From Desulfobacca acetoxidans DSM 11109 (lineage in GTDB: Bacteria > Desulfobacterota > Desulfobaccia > Desulfobaccales > Desulfobaccaceae), in the NCBI RefSeq assembly GCF_000195295.1, contig NC_015388.1, forward strand, positions 2,480,001-2,544,000: 64,000 bases of DNA, in the 5' to 3' direction. Below the pieces are notes generated by a model. It was not told where the DNA came from, searched no databases, and saw only the letters and a program-made list of their open reading frames with translations. The position numbers and the translations under genes were made by a program. Of this stretch, positions 1 through 8,144 are shown piece after piece. How positions within the stretch are numbered: the first letter of the stretch is position 1; the number at the start of each line of letters is the position of its first letter.

Positions 1-2277
1 GGCCATGTTTTTTCGGCGTGCCGCCTCCGGTGATTTCCCAAAGGTATGCAGCCCGAAGGGGGTCTGTTTCTCACCAATTTCTTTGATATAATGTTCAACT
101 TCTTCTATCTCGTCCTCGGTCTTGATCTCCTCCATCTTGAGATCGGTCAGCAAACCGATTTTCTTGGCCAGGGCATTGATCTCTTTCAGTTTGGCCTCGG
201 CCAGAGGGACGCTTTTTCCCTTGGCAACACCATAATCGTTCAGGAAGGCGACAAGTTCCTTGAGTTCTCTGTTTAAGCCGGCCTTATCAAAAGGCGGAGT
301 CATATGGTCGATGATGACCCCCATCCCGCGGCGCTTAGCCTGTAGACCTTCACCCACATTATCGACGATATACGGATAGATATTAGGCAGATCCTGGATC
401 AAGGCCTCCGGCGCATCTGCTCCAGTAAAGCCTACCTCCTTGCCCGGCAGCCATTCGTGAGTGCCGTGCGTCCCGATATGGGCTACGGCATCGGCCTGAA
501 AGCCGTTTTTCAGCCAGAGGAAAAAGGCAACATACTGATGATGGGGTGGGATAGTCAGGTCGTGATAGAGTTTCTTGACATCCTGCTCCCACCCACGCGA
601 CGGTTGCGGGGCAAACAGGATATTGCCGTATCTCACCGCCGGAATAACCAGATATTTCCTGCCCGCCGCATCCGACCAGATCATGATAGTGCTCTGTTCC
701 ACCGGCCCCCAACTCTTGACAACGGAAGATCTCAGGCCTTCCGGCAGTTTTTCGAACCACTTTTTATAGGTATCCAGAGGAATCAATACCGGTTCATTTC
801 CATGGCCGACCGGCGGGGAGGTTGGGTCCGCCATCTCCTTCCCCCGCCGTCCCAGTCTATCGAGTTCACCCGGGGCATAGTTGCCGATATTGCGGCCATA
901 ATTATGAATCTCTTCGAATAATAATTCCTTGCTTAGCCCCGGTCTCTGCCCCTCAACCTCCGACCCGCCGACGTCATAACCGGCGGACCTCAGCTTCAGC
1001 AGAATTTCCCACAAACTATCCGGCAATACCTTCAGATAGGAGGCGCCGATATTCTGTTTACCTGGTGGATAGTTGTAATAGACTATGGCGATCCTCTTAT
1101 CTTTATTGGGTTTATCCTGAAGATTGACCCAAGCCTTGACTCTAGCGGTAAGCCGCGCAATACGTTCCGGTATTGGGTTTTCCTCCAGATACTCAAACCC
1201 GGTGCTCTTATCTATCCGCTTCTCTTTGGAAGCGATCACCGTCGGTTGAATAATCCCGGCCATCTCCGGGTTGGCTATCTGGAAGGCGCGCTCAAAGATA
1301 TCCAGGCCGACGGCGGACTGCTCCCACTCCTGTCGACTGCGGCCATAGAGGGAAATAGCATCGATCAAGGGGATATTAAGCCTGGTCAACAGCGGAATCA
1401 TAATTTGCGGGTTGATGCCGATCTTCATCCCCTGGGCTATCACCAGCCGCACCCGGCTTTTTAAGGGGCTGCCGCCTGGGGCAAAGAACTTCGCCATCAC
1501 CTCTTCCAGCGGTCGGCCATAGATCGGCAGGACATTAAAACCGGCCTCCTCCAGGCTGCGGATGACGGCATGCAGGGGCTTGGCCTGACCTCCATCAATC
1601 GAATTTTTATAAAAAACCACCCCGATCCAGGGACGGCCATCCCGGTAGGCATAGGCCTTTTTATAGGCCTCAAAATCGGCAAAGACCTTGCGGGTTCTGT
1701 ATTCATAGATACCACTTTCGGGATTTTGCACCACCTCATCCCGGAAAGAGACCTCAAAACCAAGTTCCTGTTTAAGGCTGTAGAGAATAAGATTCTTAAT
1801 ATTTTCCAGGCCACCTTGGGAAAAATAGGCCACCATCTTCTTATCGGCCCTGATCCCCATCTTTTTCTGGTCATCGTCATAGGTGCCGCCGCCGACGTAA
1901 TAGACCTTGATTCCCTTTTTTATAGCTGCTTCCAGTTCTGGTTTCACCGCCTCGATGAGGTTGTGTCCCATGATCCAGACTAAGATCAGACGGGATTCTT
2001 TCAAGGGCAGCAGATTCTTCTCCCGGATACCTGAGGTGGGATAGACATGGAATTCCACCTTTTGCCTTAAGTTCGGATAATCCTGATAGACCGCCTTTAC
2101 CGCTTCAGTGGCGACCTTGGAAGAGATGTCGCCCAACAGCAGGCTGACCTTCACCTTGGCGGCAACGGCTGATCCCGGAAAAATGAAGAGCCAAAACAGG
2201 AGGCAACTTAGAGCCAGGATGAACCGCCGCCATGACTTCAATGTTCCATCGGCTGCAGCCGCCTTATTCCGGGACAT
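1..2277 (-). CDS. Exported CobN/HmuS-like large chelatase subunit (partial, 3' end outside window)
   Basis: The reading frame is open from an ATG at 2277 to the left edge, giving about 759 residues. It belongs to the CobN/BchH large chelatase-subunit family; the conserved segment HIGTHGTHEWLPGKEVGFT lies near residue 600. After a short basic start comes a hydrophobic stretch ending in SAVAAK (residues about 17-38), a signal peptide, so the protein should act outside the cytoplasm. Cytoplasmic CobN lacks this. The start overlaps the end of the DUF2149 gene by 14 nt, so they are co-transcribed. The same window has CbiK for cytoplasmic early cobalt insertion, and no CobS/CobT is visible. A role in corrinoid or tetrapyrrole metal handling at the envelope is therefore more likely than classical CobN activity. 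Known relatives in the same gene order include HmuS of Bacteroidetes haem operons. Family assignment is firm; substrate is inference. Confidence 0.88.
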   Translation of the reverse strand, partial: MSRNKAAAADGTLKSWRRFILALSCLLFWLFIFPGSAVAAKVKVSLLLGDISSKVATEAVKAVYQDYPNLRQKVEFHVYPTSGIREKNLLPLKESRLILVWIMGHNLIEAVKPELEAAIKKGIKVYYVGGGTYDDDQKKMGIRADKKMVAYFSQGGLENIKNLILYSLKQELGFEVSFRDEVVQNPESGIYEYRTRKVFADFEAYKKAYAYRDGRPWIGVVFYKNSIDGGQAKPLHAVIRSLEEAGFNVLPIYGRPLEEVMAKFFAPGGSPLKSRVRLVIAQGMKIGINPQIMIPLLTRLNIPLIDAISLYGRSRQEWEQSAVGLDIFERAFQIANPEMAGIIQPTVIASKEKRIDKSTGFEYLEENPIPERIARLTARVKAWVNLQDKPNKDKRIAIVYYNYPPGKQNIGASYLKVLPDSLWEILLKLRSAGYDVGGSEVEGQRPGLSKELLFEEIHNYGRNIGNYAPGELDRLGRRGKEMADPTSPPVGHGNEPVLIPLDTYKKWFEKLPEGLRSSVVKSWGPVEQSTIMIWSDAAGRKYLVIPAVRYGNILFAPQPSRGWEQDVKKLYHDLTIPPHHQYVAFFLWLKNGFQADAVAHIGTHGTHEWLPGKEVGFTGADAPEALIQDLPNIYPYIVDNVGEGLQAKRRGMGVIIDHMTPPFDKAGLNRELKELVAFLNDYGVAKGKSVPLAEAKLKEINALAKKIGLLTDLKMEEIKTEDEIEEVEHYIKEIGEKQTPFGLHTFGKSPEAARRKNMA

Positions 2278-2602
2278 ACACCACCCTGCCGTCTTTAAGC
2301 TGATAGGCCGTTCCCAGACGGACGCCTTCGCCGCTAAGTTTCTTGTCTGTCACCTTTCTAACCTTGATTTCCTTACCACTTTTGGTAATAATCTCCATCT
2401 GGCCATCGGCGTTCTTCTTGGTGATGGTCACCTCGGATTTGGGGTTTACCAGGTCCAGCATGTTATAAGCCATAAACAGGGCGATCATCATGCTGACGAT
2501 AAAGGCGACGCTGGCGTCAAACAGGTTGGCCACTCCGGAGATGGGGTCTTCCAGGGGTTCGTCGTATCTATCAAACCGCCGCGGTCTTCTTAATAAACTC
2601 AT
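2264..2602 (-). CDS. DUF2149 family protein (ExbD-like partner)
   Basis: This encodes 112 residues with one membrane helix at about residues 27-50 (FDASVAFIVSMMIALFMAYN) after a short basic, cytoplasmic N-terminus. A soluble, probably periplasmic, C-terminal part follows. That is the ExbD/TolR layout, and DUF2149 proteins regularly sit beside ExbB-like channels. The start lies inside the 3' end of the ExbB-like gene (32-nt overlap), preceded by a GGAAG ribosome site, and its stop overlaps the chelatase start. Likely role: with the ExbB homologue, couple the proton gradient to an envelope process. No direct functional evidence is visible. Confidence 0.82.
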   Translation of the reverse strand: MSLLRRPRRFDRYDEPLEDPISGVANLFDASVAFIVSMMIALFMAYNMLDLVNPKSEVTITKKNADGQMEIITKSGKEIKVRKVTDKKLSGEGVRLGTAYQLKDGRVVYVPE

Positions 2603-3176
2603 CTTCCTCTCCCGCCCGGATATCCGACCTCTGGGCCTTGGCCTGCCGGAGCCGCAATTCCGTCAGATATTCCATCTCCCGCATGTCGGCCCGCACCCAC
2701 TTTTCTTTTATCAGCGACATGAGATAGGCCGCCACCCCGCAGGCCAGACCGACAACGGTGGCAGTAAAGGCCGTGACCATGCTTCCCGCCATTTTTGGCA
2801 TGTCTCCCTGGGCCAGGGCCGCCAGGGAAATGCCCATGGGAATCAAGGTCCCCATTAAACCCACGGCCGGGCCCACCCGAATAGCAAACCTGACCTTATC
2901 TAGACCCTTAATTAGCTCAAGTTCGAACTCCTGGAGGTGCTTTTCCAACTCAAGATCGAGGTTGGCTGATAGAGTCAAAACCTCGGAGTCCAACATGGTT
3001 CGATAGCGCCGTAACCCGACCGATCTTCCCTGCCGCCGGTCAATATATTCCCGCAGAAAACCGCCGGCAGATATCACGATCCAAAAAGTAAGCAGAATAA
3101 GTCCAACTACTACCGGATAAAACAGAGCTGAGGCAATAACGTAGAGAAACGTCTCAAGACCCGCTAGAATATTCAT
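2571..3176 (-). CDS. MotA/TolQ/ExbB family proton-channel protein
   Basis: This encodes 201 residues. A first membrane helix lies near residues 10-38, a cytoplasmic loop covers about 40-105, and two more helices follow at about 107-128 and 140-165. The segment VGPAVGLMGTLIPMG before and within helix 2 is the typical MotA/TolQ/ExbB signature. The gene starts with ATG in a 4-nt overlap (ATGA) with the stop of the DUF2162 gene, so translation is coupled. In ExbB families this channel uses proton flow with an ExbD-like partner to energise outer-membrane or periplasmic work. Here the partner would be the DUF2149 protein encoded next, and the driven machine may be the exported CobN-like protein or the TonB-dependent receptor. 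Confidence 0.88.
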   Translation of the reverse strand: MNILAGLETFLYVIASALFYPVVVGLILLTFWIVISAGGFLREYIDRRQGRSVGLRRYRTMLDSEVLTLSANLDLELEKHLQEFELELIKGLDKVRFAIRVGPAVGLMGTLIPMGISLAALAQGDMPKMAGSMVTAFTATVVGLACGVAAYLMSLIKEKWVRADMREMEYLTELRLRQAKAQRSDIRAGEEDEFIKKTAAV

Positions 3177-3940
3177 TCACCAACCTCGCGTCGTTTATTC
3201 ATCAGGAAGCCGACCAACAAGGCGGCCAGGAGTAGGAAAAAAACGCCGATATGTTCAACCAGGACCAAGTTGCCTCCCTCCGTGGCAAACGATTGATAGA
3301 TGCTTTTGGCCGCCTCAATATGGGCCGGAAGAAAAAGAGAACTCAGAAAATACAGGCCTATGGCCAACATGCTTAAACCGAGGCCGATCCTCTGATTTAA
3401 CCGGGTTGATCTCAGGGTGAAAAGTTTGAGGCCCAGATAAATCAGCAGCGACAAGATGATAAACGTTGCACCCAATCCCAGCCCCACCACCCATGCAGGC
3501 AACTTGATCACCTGTAAGGCCGCCCAGGTGGAAAAGGTTATGGCCGTCAGGCAGACGGGACAGGGAAGAAGAAGGAATAAGGTTGGTGGCCGGGCCGACC
3601 GGGTGGCAGTCGGGTGGGCTGGTTGACGGCAGCCGGCGTGCACCCCACACCCGGAATCTGATCCTGCCCAGCTGTGGATGAGATATAAGCCCCAGACCAT
3701 CATGCCTAAGGCCATGGCAATATGGACATATGGTCCTTTTCGCACCAGCGGCGTCAGGATCTTGATCAAACTTTCGCAAAACCCTGCAGCTAACAGAAAG
3801 GTTCCCAGATACAATAAGAGCGTCAAAACCAGACCCCGCCAACCCACCTGCCCCAGTCCCAGTCCGAAGCCGACCTTTACCACAAAGACGCTCAGACTGA
3901 ATAACATGCCGCCGATCCACAAGATCAGGTTTAGATCCAT
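3173..3940 (-). CDS. DUF2162 predicted transporter, first gene of the CobN-like operon
   Basis: This encodes 255 residues with about six or seven hydrophobic segments. A polar central loop (about residues 95-120) has cysteines in SGCGVHAGCRQP, followed by a CPVC pair at the start of the next helix. These cysteines could bind metal or thiols. DUF2162 proteins are usually encoded next to ExbB-like, DUF2149 and CobN-like genes, as here. The gene is the first downstream of a cobalamin riboswitch and terminator, so it should be shut off when B12 is plentiful. A transport role (metal or tetrapyrrole) is an inference from family annotation and context. Confidence 0.78.
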   Translation of the reverse strand: MDLNLILWIGGMLFSLSVFVVKVGFGLGLGQVGWRGLVLTLLLYLGTFLLAAGFCESLIKILTPLVRKGPYVHIAMALGMMVWGLYLIHSWAGSDSGCGVHAGCRQPAHPTATRSARPPTLFLLLPCPVCLTAITFSTWAALQVIKLPAWVVGLGLGATFIILSLLIYLGLKLFTLRSTRLNQRIGLGLSMLAIGLYFLSSLFLPAHIEAAKSIYQSFATEGGNLVLVEHIGVFFLLLAALLVGFLMNKRREVGE

Positions 3941-3979
3941 CGTCTATCCCTCTGTCCTGAGAGATTCAATTTCTCAGGC

Positions 3980-4015
3980 CAAAAAAAAACCTTGAGCCCA
4001 AAATGGACCCAAGGA
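3980..4015 (-). terminator. Riboswitch-controlled intrinsic terminator, unit A
   Basis: On the minus strand an 11-bp stem (CCTTGGGTCCA pairing with TGGGCTCAAGG, two G-U pairs) is followed by nine or more U residues. The 5' arm's CCTT can instead pair with AAGGA about 25 nt upstream, which gives a competing antiterminator. It lies between the riboswitch and the DUF2162 start, as expected for transcriptional control. Confidence 0.85.
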
Positions 4016-4116
4016 TTGCACCCAGCTTGCTTTGTCCTTAGGCTAAGCCGTGTCGGTTTTCCATCCCGAGCGGCCGCGTTATCCCCAATCACACGTTGGG
4101 CAATACATATTGATTT

Positions 4117-4276
4117 ACAGGCAGGTCTTCTGATTCCCGGATCATCCTTATTCCTGCACCTTCCCACCCGGCTTCAGCACGGGCAGTGGTATCTCGCAGG
4201 TATCGTCCCCGGTTACAGCGGCGGGACCATGCCGGACTTGCACCGGCTTCCCTTTTAAGCCCCGAAGGGCGCCTGT
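4117..4276 (-). promoter_or_regulatory. Cobalamin (AdoCbl-type) riboswitch, unit A
   Basis: On the minus strand the conserved core is present in order: GGGAAGCCGGTGCAAGTCCG, GGTCCCGCCGCTGTAACCGG, a CCACTGCC segment, and the B12 box CCGGGAATCAGAAGACCTGCC region. The ends pair through ACAGGC/GCCTGT. This is a full cobalamin riboswitch aptamer upstream of the DUF2162-ExbB-DUF2149-CobN-like operon. It predicts repression by cobalamin through the terminator that follows. Confidence 0.95.
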
Positions 4277-4394
4277 AATATGACCCTATTAAGTCAGAAA
4301 AAAGTTTCTGGTTGGTTACGGAACCTTGTTGTAAAAACCTTCCGGCGGGTCTGAAACCCGCTCCTCCGTATTGGCCTGCCGGTGCTGCAGTGCT

Positions 4395-4427
4395 GTAGGG
4401 CAGGAAAGCGAAAGGCATCCCGCCTTC
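4395..4427. repeat. REP-like hairpin element, diverged copy
   Basis: GTAGGGCAGGAAAGCG followed by AAAGGCATCCCGCCTT matches, with a changed centre, the two REP-like hairpins that flank the RAYT transposase remnant at 30,776-31,118. The rest of the 307-bp gap between the TonB receptor and riboswitch A (4,277-4,582) shows no gene. Confidence 0.55.
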
Positions 4428-4582
4428 TAAAATTCACCGGCACCAATTTTCATGCTTCGCCGGTAACCCGTTGGTAATGAGCATTACCTTGGCTAACTTT
4501 AAAATTCCCCTCCGAATCTGTCAAGGAGAAAATAGGTATCGGCCTGTGACTCCAACAGTAGATAACCACCGGGTAGCGGTCA

Positions 4583-6901
4583 TTAAAATCTCAGCGTTAT
4601 CTGACTCCAGATGGTCCGGCCCGGCGAGGGGTAGTAATAAAAGTATTCCCGATCGAGCATGTTATCCACCGACAGGGAGAGGTCCATATACTTCACCGGG
4701 GTAAAGATTATCTTGGAATTCAGAGTGAAATAGGGATCGTAGGAACCGTAGACATTGTTGTATTGATCGCTGTTGTCGTCCCTGCTTATCAATTTGCTGA
4801 CATAGTGTCCCGAGAGAAATCCCTTGACTTTCCAATAGGTAGCCGTAATCCCAAAGTTGAATTGCTGTCGGGGAGTGTAGGTGATCTTTTTACCCACTGA
4901 TTCCGGATTAAAAGGATTCTCGTTGATCCGGGCATCTAATAGGGTGGTATTGCCGAAAACCTCCAGCCAGGACCAGAGCTTCTGGGTAATCTCCAGCTCA
5001 ACCCCTCTAATGGTCGCCTTACCGGCGTTCTTATAAATCTGGGTTTTGCCGGTGATGTCTGCAGGATCGGTCACCCGATAAATCAAATCATCAACGTAAT
5101 TTTCAAAGTAGGTCGCGGTAAAGACCATCCCTTCCAGCGGTTTCATGGTGGTGCCAATCTCCCACGAGGTAGCAGTTTCCGGGATCAGATCGGGATTGCC
5201 CTTGTATAGGGTACCGCTGCTGGCTAGCCACGTGCGGTAAAGTTCATAAATATTTGGAGCCCGAAAGGCGCGTCCCACAGATGCCCGCCAGGTCATCCAC
5301 TCCAGAGGACGATAGAGAAAGGCAAGTTTGGGGCTGAGCGCCAGTTTGCTCCGGCCAGGCAGGTATACTGTGGGTGTACCGGCAGATGCCATGTAATTAC
5401 CTCCGTAAGTCTCCCACCAATCCAGCCGGACCCCGAGCACCGTATTGAACTTGGGATGCCAGGCGATTTCGTCCTGGAGGTAGAGCCCAATATTTCGGTC
5501 CTGGCCGCCGCTCATTTGGGTGAGTGTCGATACCGCATCAGGGTAACGCCAATTGTTCACCGAATACGTCTTGCTGTTCGACCAGCCGCTATTATAAGAG
5601 ATGCCGCCCACCAACTGCTGTTTCTGGCCGATGGCCTGGTCCACCTGCAATTCGGCTATCCAGTTCTGGCTTGGGGAGAAAGAGGAGGTTCCAGGCCCCC
5701 CGCTGAAAGTGGTCAGTGGGTTGGAGGAACTGGGGGAAGCGCTCCAATTAGTCGGTTGATTCAGCAGCCCCCCGTGAAACTTGATCCTCGTGGTTTCAGT
5801 AAGCTGATTATCGGAGGTCAGATTATACACCTGGGTTTGATCGCGCCCGTCGCCGTTCAGGAAGGCTCCTTCCTGGAGATTCTTAAATTGGGTGTTGGTA
5901 CCAGACAGACCCACAGTTCCTCTGACCACTGAGCTGCCGGTGGCGGTATCGCGCAGATAGGAATGGTACATATCATAGCCATAGTCGTTCCAGCTCTGCA
6001 GGGTGCTGAACTCAACCCTATGGCCCGGGGCGATATCCCAACTTATCTTGCCGTTCATACTGTAATCATTCCAGTTATAATCACCGGTATCTCCAATAAT
6101 GTTGGTGGGGGTGCCGGTGGTCGTATGAGTAGGTTGCCAGCCCACCACCTGGGTGGCCGGGGTCCCCGTGCTGGCCGTTTTGGTCACCAGGCTGGAGGGG
6201 TAGCCGGCGGAGATGCGATAATTAAATCCCGCCTGAACACTCACTTTATTCCAGAGGCGGTCCCCCACTCCGAGGTAGTAGGTCCAGGAATCGTAGGTGC
6301 CATAGCCGCCCTGGGCTACACATTCCAGTTTCTTCGGGGTCTTGGTAATGATATTGATGACCCCGCCCATGGCGTTGCCCCCATACAAGGCGGAAAATGG
6401 TCCCCGGACTACCTCTATGCGTTCGATATTTTCCACCGGCATACTGCTCCAGGCCACGCCGTTGCTGTAGGCGTTGGCAATGTTCTGGCCGTCCAGCAGA
6501 ACCAAGGTGCGTTTCTGGCCCTCCGCCGGGAAACCGCGCAGATTCACGTTGGTCATACTATCTCCATAGATTCGGCGCCGATTATCGACTGCTCCGGGAA
6601 CCTGGGCCAAGGCTTCGTCCACCGTCTTGATGTTCTGTTTCCTTAGGTCGTCCTTGGTGATAACGGTAATACTGGCCGGAACATCGTCGGGGTTGCGTTC
6701 GGTCCTGGTAGCCGTCACGACAACCTTATCGATGCCATGGACTTTTTCTGCATCCTCCAAGATTTTTGCCTGGGTATCCACAGTAGTCCGGCCAACAGTG
6801 GCCTCTTCCTCCGGCAACGATACTTTCCGGTCCCACTCCTGAGCAGACCCAATCCCAGACGACACCACTAAGACTACCAGAACAGACAACCAACATTTCA
6901 T
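4583..6901 (-). CDS. TonB-dependent outer-membrane receptor (BtuB-like)
   Basis: From the ATG at 6901 it encodes 772 residues. An upstream ATG at 6919 exists, but AAAGGGGA sits at the right distance before 6901. It has a signal peptide ending near GIGSAQ, then a TonB box (KVVVTATRTE) around residue 62. A plug domain follows at about 70-190 with the usual LLDGQNI and IERIEVVRGPFSALYG motifs, then a long beta-barrel ending in aromatic-rich strands (final residues ITLRF). A cobalamin riboswitch and terminator precede it, so cobalamin or another corrinoid, or cobalt in a chelate, is the likely ligand. The tandem placement next to the CobN/ExbB operon suggests they work together. The exact substrate cannot be read from the sequence. 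Confidence 0.92.
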   Translation of the reverse strand: MKCWLSVLVVLVVSSGIGSAQEWDRKVSLPEEEATVGRTTVDTQAKILEDAEKVHGIDKVVVTATRTERNPDDVPASITVITKDDLRKQNIKTVDEALAQVPGAVDNRRRIYGDSMTNVNLRGFPAEGQKRTLVLLDGQNIANAYSNGVAWSSMPVENIERIEVVRGPFSALYGGNAMGGVINIITKTPKKLECVAQGGYGTYDSWTYYLGVGDRLWNKVSVQAGFNYRISAGYPSSLVTKTASTGTPATQVVGWQPTHTTTGTPTNIIGDTGDYNWNDYSMNGKISWDIAPGHRVEFSTLQSWNDYGYDMYHSYLRDTATGSSVVRGTVGLSGTNTQFKNLQEGAFLNGDGRDQTQVYNLTSDNQLTETTRIKFHGGLLNQPTNWSASPSSSNPLTTFSGGPGTSSFSPSQNWIAELQVDQAIGQKQQLVGGISYNSGWSNSKTYSVNNWRYPDAVSTLTQMSGGQDRNIGLYLQDEIAWHPKFNTVLGVRLDWWETYGGNYMASAGTPTVYLPGRSKLALSPKLAFLYRPLEWMTWRASVGRAFRAPNIYELYRTWLASSGTLYKGNPDLIPETATSWEIGTTMKPLEGMVFTATYFENYVDDLIYRVTDPADITGKTQIYKNAGKATIRGVELEITQKLWSWLEVFGNTTLLDARINENPFNPESVGKKITYTPRQQFNFGITATYWKVKGFLSGHYVSKLISRDDNSDQYNNVYGSYDPYFTLNSKIIFTPVKYMDLSLSVDNMLDREYFYYYPSPGRTIWSQITLRF

Positions 6902-6992
6902 TGTTCTTTCCCCTTTCATGATTTCTCAAGCGTAGTTGTTGCCACCATCAACATCTTATTTGCCCCTTACCCTGTTCTTCTTCATTGATGGA

Positions 6993-7030
6993 CCAAAAAA
7001 AATCCTTGAGTCCTTATGGACCCAAGGATT
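6993..7030 (-). terminator. Riboswitch-controlled intrinsic terminator, unit B
   Basis: On the minus strand a 12-bp stem (ATCCTTGGGTCC pairing with GGACTCAAGGAT, one G-U) with an ATAA loop is followed by eight U residues. It is nearly the same sequence as the terminator of unit A. An AGGA upstream can pair with the TCCT of the 5' arm as antiterminator. Confidence 0.88.
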
Positions 7031-7130
7031 GCACCCAGTTTAGCTTGTTCCTCAGGTTGGCTGGAAAGATTTACCTATCTCTCGCCCCTCAGCCGGTCTC
7101 AATACGACGTTAAAACGCGGCATCTCGGTT

Positions 7131-7289
7131 ACAGGCAGGTCTTCTGGCTCCCGGATCATTCTCTTCCCTACGCCTTCCCATCTTCATTGCCCAAGACAGT
7201 GGCATACTGTAGGATTCGTCCCCGGTTACAGCGGCGGGACCGTGCCGGATTTGCACCGGCTTCCCTATTAAGCCCCTCAGGGCTCCTGT
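7131..7289 (-). promoter_or_regulatory. Cobalamin riboswitch, unit B (TonB receptor)
   Basis: The minus strand carries GGGAAGCCGGTGCAAATCCG, GGTCCCGCCGCTGTAACCGG, GCCACTGTC, and the B12 box GAGCCAGAAGACCTGCC. The ends close with ACAGG/CCTGT. It lies about 230 bp upstream of the TonB receptor start, with its own terminator between. It shares most bases of the core with the other two riboswitches in the window. Confidence 0.95.
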
Positions 7290-7376
7290 AACTTTAACAA
7301 CAAAATGTCTTTGGAGAGGCACCCCTCCCTTCCGAATAGTTAAGTATTACCCGCCTTTAATCCCGGCCTAGAACGT

Positions 7377-8144
7377 CTATTGGTCCCCCACCTGATATTT
7401 GGCGAGATAGCCTCGCGGCGTAACCAGGTAGGGACCGTATTGGAAACTTTGGGAATTGCCCACTATAATGATGGTTTGCATATCCACCGGCTGTTTCGGG
7501 AGATGCTCCAGAGTGGTCACGATGATTTCCTCTCCCGCGCGCCTGGCCCGCCTTACCAGACCCACGGGGGTGAGAGGTTCCCGATAGCGGAGGACAAGCT
7601 CCACCACCGCTTTCAACTGCCAATCCCGTTTCTTGCTTTTGGGATTGTAGAGGACGATGACAAAATCACCCTGAGCCGCTGCCTCAACCCTTCGCTGGAT
7701 AATTTCCCAGGGGGTGAGGAGGTCGCTCAGCGAGATGGCGGCAAAATCGTGCATCAGAGGGGCTCCTAAAAGCGCGGCTCCCGCCGTTAGGGCCGGGATG
7801 CCAGGAATCACCTCGAGAGAAAAGTCCAACTCGTCGTTGCTATCAACCTGGCCCACTTTAAGGCCCTGCACGGCACAGAGTTCCAAGACCAAACCGGCCA
7901 TACCATAGATACCCGCATCCCCGCCGGATACCAGGGCCACCCACTGGCCGGCTCGGGCCCGGTCGATGGCGGCCTGGCAGCGTTTGACTTCACCCTGCAT
8001 CCCGGTAGCCACCACTTCCTGGTGGGTCAGGAGAGAGGTTATCAAGGTGATGTAGGTCTGATAACCCACCACCACCCGAGCAGCCTTTAGGGCCTCTTGG
8101 GCCTTAGGGGCCAGATATTCTACTGCTCCCGGTCCCAGACTCAC
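7377..8144 (-). CDS. cbiH: Precorrin-3B / cobalt-factor III C17-methyltransferase
   Basis: This SAM-dependent methyltransferase performs ring contraction in the corrin pathway. It starts SLGPGAVEYLAPKA (the N-terminal glycine loop of the family), continues with ALVSGGDAGIYGMAG and ends with GNSQSFQYGPYLVTPRGY, all typical of CbiH/CobJ. The chosen GTG at 8144 overlaps the cbiG stop as GTGA. A CTG at 8153 would add the residues MAI and fit the family start slightly better. The frame stays open much further upstream, but that part only shadows cbiG. It is the last gene of the cbi operon; length is normal at about 255 residues. Confidence 0.9.
   Translation of the reverse strand: MSLGPGAVEYLAPKAQEALKAARVVVGYQTYITLITSLLTHQEVVATGMQGEVKRCQAAIDRARAGQWVALVSGGDAGIYGMAGLVLELCAVQGLKVGQVDSNDELDFSLEVIPGIPALTAGAALLGAPLMHDFAAISLSDLLTPWEIIQRRVEAAAQGDFVIVLYNPKSKKRDWQLKAVVELVLRYREPLTPVGLVRRARRAGEEIIVTTLEHLPKQPVDMQTIIIVGNSQSFQYGPYLVTPRGYLAKYQVGDQ

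Noticed and set aside
46-2108. Several plus-strand frames and minus-strand frames in 1-2,277
   Set aside because: They are shadows of the CobN-like gene, whose own frame is open throughout and carries the chelatase motifs.
5963-6646. 227-residue plus-strand frame opposite the TonB receptor
   Set aside because: Low-complexity shadow of the receptor plug coding sequence, no family match.
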